Positions 61,355-64,000 of a stretch of DNA of 64,000 nucleotides are shown piece by piece. The position numbers and the translations under genes were made by a program. This DNA comes from JBHYDC01 sp051861205 (GTDB taxonomy: Bacteria > Pseudomonadota > Alphaproteobacteria > Rhizobiales > Pleomorphomonadaceae). The notes under the pieces were generated by a model that saw nothing but the letters and a program-made list of their open reading frames with translations, was not told the DNA's origin and searched no databases. Location of the stretch: NCBI GenBank assembly GCA_051861205.1, contig JBHYDC010000005.1, positions 124,001 through 188,000 of the forward strand, written 5' to 3'. Numbering within the stretch: the first letter of the stretch is position 1; each line of letters opens with the position of its first letter.

Positions 61355-63151
61355 TTAGAACGCATCGGCAGGAAGGGCCATGATGGAGGCCGATCCCGCC
61401 GAAATGCGGGCGAGATGCGCGCCGGTTTCGGGGAGCATGCGTTCGGCGAAGAAGCGGGCCATCACGCGTTTGCGTTCAAGGAAGGCGGTGCGGCTGTCAT
61501 CACCGGTTTTCAGCGCCAAACCGGCTGTTTCAGCCATACGCACCCACATCCAGCCGAGCATGACAAGGCCAAGCAGGTGCATGTAGTCGGTGGAGGCGGC
61601 GCCGGCGTCATCGGGGTTTTTCGGGCCGTTGGCCATAAACCACATGGTGGCCTTCTGGAGGTCGCCGACCGACTTTTGAAGAGCGGTGACAAGCGGGGCA
61701 AGATCGGGATCGGCGGCGCGGGCGGCGCAAAACGCGCCGAGTTCCTTGAACAAGGCCGTGATAGCCCGGCCGCCGTTCGCGGGCAGTTTGCGGCCAACCA
61801 GATCGAGCGCCTGGATGCCGTTCGCGCCCTCATAGATCATGGCGATGCGGGCATCGCGAACGAATTGCTCCATGCCCCATTCGGCGATGTAGCCGTGGCC
61901 GCCAAGCATCTGCTGGGCCATGACGGCGCATTCAAAGCCCTTGTCCGTCAGCACGCCCTTGATGACGGGGGTCATGAGCCCGAGGAAATCCTCGGCGGCG
62001 AGGCGTTCGGCCTCGATCTTCGAGCGGTGGGCCACATCCGATTGCAGCGCGGTGTAGAGGACGAGCGCCCGCCCAGCGTCGACAATGGAACGGATCGTCA
62101 TGAGCGTACGGCGCACGTCCGGGTGGACGATGATCGGGTCGGCAGCGCGGTCCGGAGCCTTCGGGCCGGTGAGCGCGCGGCCCTGGATGCGGTCTTTGGT
62201 GTAGGCGGCGGCGTTTTGGTAGGCGACTTCGGCTTGAGCCAGCCCCTGGATGCCGACGCCGAGGCGGGCCTCGTTCATCATCGTGAACATGGCGCGCAGC
62301 CCCTTGTGGGCCTCGCCGATCAGCCAGCCGCGCGCGTTATCGTAGTTCATGACGCAGGTGGCGTTGCCGTGGATGCCCATCTTCGCCTCGATGGAACCGC
62401 AGGAAACGCCGTTTGGCGCTCCCGGATCCCCGGCCTCATCCGGCAGTCGCTTGGGCACGACGAAGAGCGAGATGCCCTTCACAGCCTCCGGCGCGCCCTG
62501 GATGCGGGCGAGAACGAGGTGGACGATGTTTTCCGTCAGATCGTGCTCGCCTGCGGAAATGAAGATCTTGGTGCCGGAGATAGCGTAGGAGCCGTCCCCA
62601 TTCGGCACCGCCTTGGTGCGCAAAAGCCCGAGGTCGGTGCCGCAATGTGGTTCGGTGAGGTTCATGGTGCCGGTCCAGGCGCCGGACACGAGTTTGGGTA
62701 GATAAAGCGCCCTTTCGCGATCCGTGCCGTGGGCGGTGAGGGCCGCGATCGCGCCTTGGGTGAGGCCGGGATACATCGCCCAGGCCATGTTGGCAGAGGA
62801 GGCGAACTCGGACACGGCGGCGGCGAGCGTATAGGGCAGGCCCTGGCCGCCGACATCGGGATCGGCGGCAAGACCGACCCAGCCGGCGGCGGCGTAGCAT
62901 TCATAAGCGGCCTTGAAGCCTTGGGGCGTAGTAACGCGGCCATCGTCACGGCGGGTGCAGCCCTCGCGGTCGCCGATACGGTTCAGCGGCAGAAGGATCT
63001 CTTCGCAGAATCGCCCTGCCTCGCTGAGAATCGCTTCCACCGTATCGGGCGTGGCGTCGGCGAATCCTGGAAGGTCCGCGTGACGTTGCATTCCGAGAAG
63101 GTCGTTCAGGATGAAGAGTGTGTCTTCGAGCGGCGCGCGATAGATCGGCAT
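61355..63151 (-). CDS. Acyl-CoA dehydrogenase
   Basis: A 598-residue long-form FAD acyl-CoA dehydrogenase with an extra C-terminal domain. It catalyses the first oxidation of beta-oxidation. Seen: an N-terminal helix region, WTGTMNLTEPHCGTDLGLL (FAD/substrate middle domain), ISGTKIFISAGEHDL, and the catalytic Glu in MIYEGANGIQALDLVGRKL near residue 440. GGGAGAG precedes ATG 63151. It leads the operon, and the palindrome at 63236-63259 lies upstream. Confidence 0.93.
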   Translation of the reverse strand: MPIYRAPLEDTLFILNDLLGMQRHADLPGFADATPDTVEAILSEAGRFCEEILLPLNRIGDREGCTRRDDGRVTTPQGFKAAYECYAAAGWVGLAADPDVGGQGLPYTLAAAVSEFASSANMAWAMYPGLTQGAIAALTAHGTDRERALYLPKLVSGAWTGTMNLTEPHCGTDLGLLRTKAVPNGDGSYAISGTKIFISAGEHDLTENIVHLVLARIQGAPEAVKGISLFVVPKRLPDEAGDPGAPNGVSCGSIEAKMGIHGNATCVMNYDNARGWLIGEAHKGLRAMFTMMNEARLGVGIQGLAQAEVAYQNAAAYTKDRIQGRALTGPKAPDRAADPIIVHPDVRRTLMTIRSIVDAGRALVLYTALQSDVAHRSKIEAERLAAEDFLGLMTPVIKGVLTDKGFECAVMAQQMLGGHGYIAEWGMEQFVRDARIAMIYEGANGIQALDLVGRKLPANGGRAITALFKELGAFCAARAADPDLAPLVTALQKSVGDLQKATMWFMANGPKNPDDAGAASTDYMHLLGLVMLGWMWVRMAETAGLALKTGDDSRTAFLERKRVMARFFAERMLPETGAHLARISAGSASIMALPADAF

Positions 63152-63235
63152 GCAGTCTCTCCCTAGCCCCAGCCCCAGCTCACCCCAAGTCGCAGCGTCG
63201 CTGCCGACCAGCTACATCAACCGTAGCCGATCATA

Positions 63236-63259
63236 CCTTCCGTTTGCGTAAACGGAAGG
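63236..63259. promoter_or_regulatory. Perfect palindrome between MerR gene and acyl-CoA dehydrogenase, candidate MerR operator
   Basis: CCTTCCGTTT-GCGT-AAACGGAAGG is a perfect 10-base inverted repeat, about 85 bases before the acyl-CoA dehydrogenase ATG. It includes a GTTTGCGTAAAC core of the type MerR-family regulators of fatty-acid and branched-chain acid genes are reported to bind. It could alternatively be a terminator of merR, but no T run follows. A nearby AACGTAAA (63264-63271) may be a second partial site. Confidence 0.5.
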
Positions 63260-63338
63260 CCATAACGTAAAAATCTTTACATGTCCGTAGGCCGGCTTCG
63301 TCCATCGGCCCGGTCTTTGCGAGGACCGGAGTGCAGGA

Positions 63339-63818
63339 TCAGCGCTGTCCGGACGCTTCCTTTTCCTTCAGGAGTCCGTTCACAACCGAGGTCGTGCGGC
63401 GCAGTTCGCTCAGCGCTTGTTCGATGTCCTTCTTTTGCCGTTCCAGCACGGCGATCTGCTCGTTGAAGCGGCCAAGCGCTACTTTGAGCTGGGTGACCTG
63501 ACCGTCGCGCAGGTCGTAGAGATCCAGCATGTCCTTGATTTCAGTCAGCGAAAATCCAACACGCTTGCCCATCAGCACAAGCTTGAGCCGGGCGCGGTCG
63601 CGGCGCGAGTAAAGGCGGTTCAAGCCGTCGCGCTTGGGATTGAGGAGGCCCTTGTCTTCATAAAAGCGCAGCGTGCGCAGCGTTACGTCGAATTCGCGCG
63701 AGAGGTCGCCGATCGAGAACATCGCGGCCCGGCCGTGATCGCCGTCGTCGCCGTCAAGCGCTTCGGCCATGACGCTGCCAGGACCGAAGGCTTCTACGTT
63801 TTGCTCGGGAGATACCAT
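63339..63818 (-). CDS. MerR-family transcriptional regulator
   Basis: A 159-residue regulator with an acidic extension of about 32 residues before the MerR winged HTH (MFSIGDLSREFDVTLRTLRFYEDKGLL split over residues 33-59, then NRLYSRRDRARLKLVL and GFSLTEIKDMLDLYD). A dimerisation coiled coil follows (QIAVLERQKKDIEQALSELRR). AGGTGA lies seven bases before ATG 63818. The co-oriented acyl-CoA dehydrogenase operon downstream is the likely target, as in other alphaproteobacteria where this MerR type sits next to fad or liu genes. Right of it (63819-64000) I see no gene. Confidence 0.88.
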   Translation of the reverse strand: MVSPEQNVEAFGPGSVMAEALDGDDGDHGRAAMFSIGDLSREFDVTLRTLRFYEDKGLLNPKRDGLNRLYSRRDRARLKLVLMGKRVGFSLTEIKDMLDLYDLRDGQVTQLKVALGRFNEQIAVLERQKKDIEQALSELRRTTSVVNGLLKEKEASGQR

Positions 63819-64000
63819 CGATTGTTCACCTGATCTGCCAGGAAACAGCCGCAGCGCAGGCCATAGTTTCCCTTTACGTCATGTAGACCATGCCACTAAG
63901 CGCAGAGCCGGGCAACCGCCGTCGGCGCTCGTTTGGCTTCTCAAGCCTTTATTCATGCCTGTTAAAGCAAATTCACGAATGGGTATGTCGATTAACGACA

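Overview
The window is chromosomal DNA of a high-GC alphaproteobacterium, probably Hyphomicrobiales/Rhizobiales-like. Supporting signs are ALA synthase (C4 haem pathway), FixLJ-FixK oxygen control of a cbb3 oxidase, heterotetrameric sarcosine oxidase, the UPF0262/DUF2948 families, and the core block hisD-UPF0262-phosphatase-infA-maf-yacG-tRNA-Phe.

Region by region. 1-7.2 kb: a catabolic/transport operon on the minus strand that is visibly decaying. The edge carries an intact polyamine-type binding protein (1-788). Next come an IS3-family transposase relic, a scoB gene cut to about a dozen codons, scoA with an internal stop, an intact BKACE gene, a livM with three disablements, an ORF that joins a 3-hydroxyacyl-CoA dehydrogenase NAD domain in frame to a beheaded LivH, an SDR gene with an internal stop, an intact cupin gene, and a cyclase gene with an internal stop. 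A divergent, intact IclR regulator (7356) faces this operon. 8.5-12.4 kb: tRNA-Phe and the conserved yacG-maf-infA-phosphatase-UPF0262-hisD block. 12.6-16.2 kb: ccoNOQP, encoding the cbb3 oxidase. 16.3-18.3 kb: a haemolysin-III-type membrane protein, a possible MFS relic, an unrecognised gene and tRNA-Thr. 18.5-21.6 kb: murA, GNAT, DUF2948 and DUF29 genes. 21.7-26.3 kb: ccoGHIS (fixGHIS). 26.4-27.6 kb: hemA. 28-29.4 kb: a CheY-like regulator and an exported protein. 29.4-33.6 kb: an RND efflux pair. 34.2-42.9 kb: glycine betaine/sarcosine catabolism (soxBDAG, a GbdR-like regulator, gbcAB). 43.1-45.4 kb: hemN and fixK. 45.7-47.1 kb: DUF4267 and LysR genes. 47.1-49.3 kb: a lone receiver, fixJ and fixL. 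49.4-50.6 kb: an aminotransferase. 51.2-55.5 kb: a CrbS/CrbR-like two-component pair. 55.6-57.7 kb: small exported or membrane proteins, one built from three YDPAEGEF repeats. 57.9-63.8 kb: a beta-oxidation operon (fadB-, fadA- and acyl-CoA dehydrogenase-like) with its MerR regulator.

The main functional theme is low-oxygen respiration. FixL carries a haem-PAS histidine and is paired with FixJ. FixJ probably acts on fixK, whose upstream DNA has GTAMGTAG-like sites. FixK/FNR boxes (TTGA-N6-TCAA) lie upstream of ccoN, ccoG and hemA. The sensor, relay, regulator, oxidase, oxidase assembly and haem supply genes therefore lie within about 37 kb. A second theme is betaine use: GbcAB demethylates glycine betaine and SoxBDAG oxidises sarcosine. 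The decaying 1-7 kb operon includes a BKACE enzyme, a family with members that make betaine from dehydrocarnitine, but a link between the two loci is only an inference.

The most unusual signals are the multiple single-codon lesions in one operon, the dehydrogenase-LivH fusion, the YDPAEGEF repeat protein, two long C tracts at the 5' end of hemN, and the split of the murA-DUF2948-hisD gene neighbourhood. No CRISPR array, prophage or intact insertion sequence was seen.
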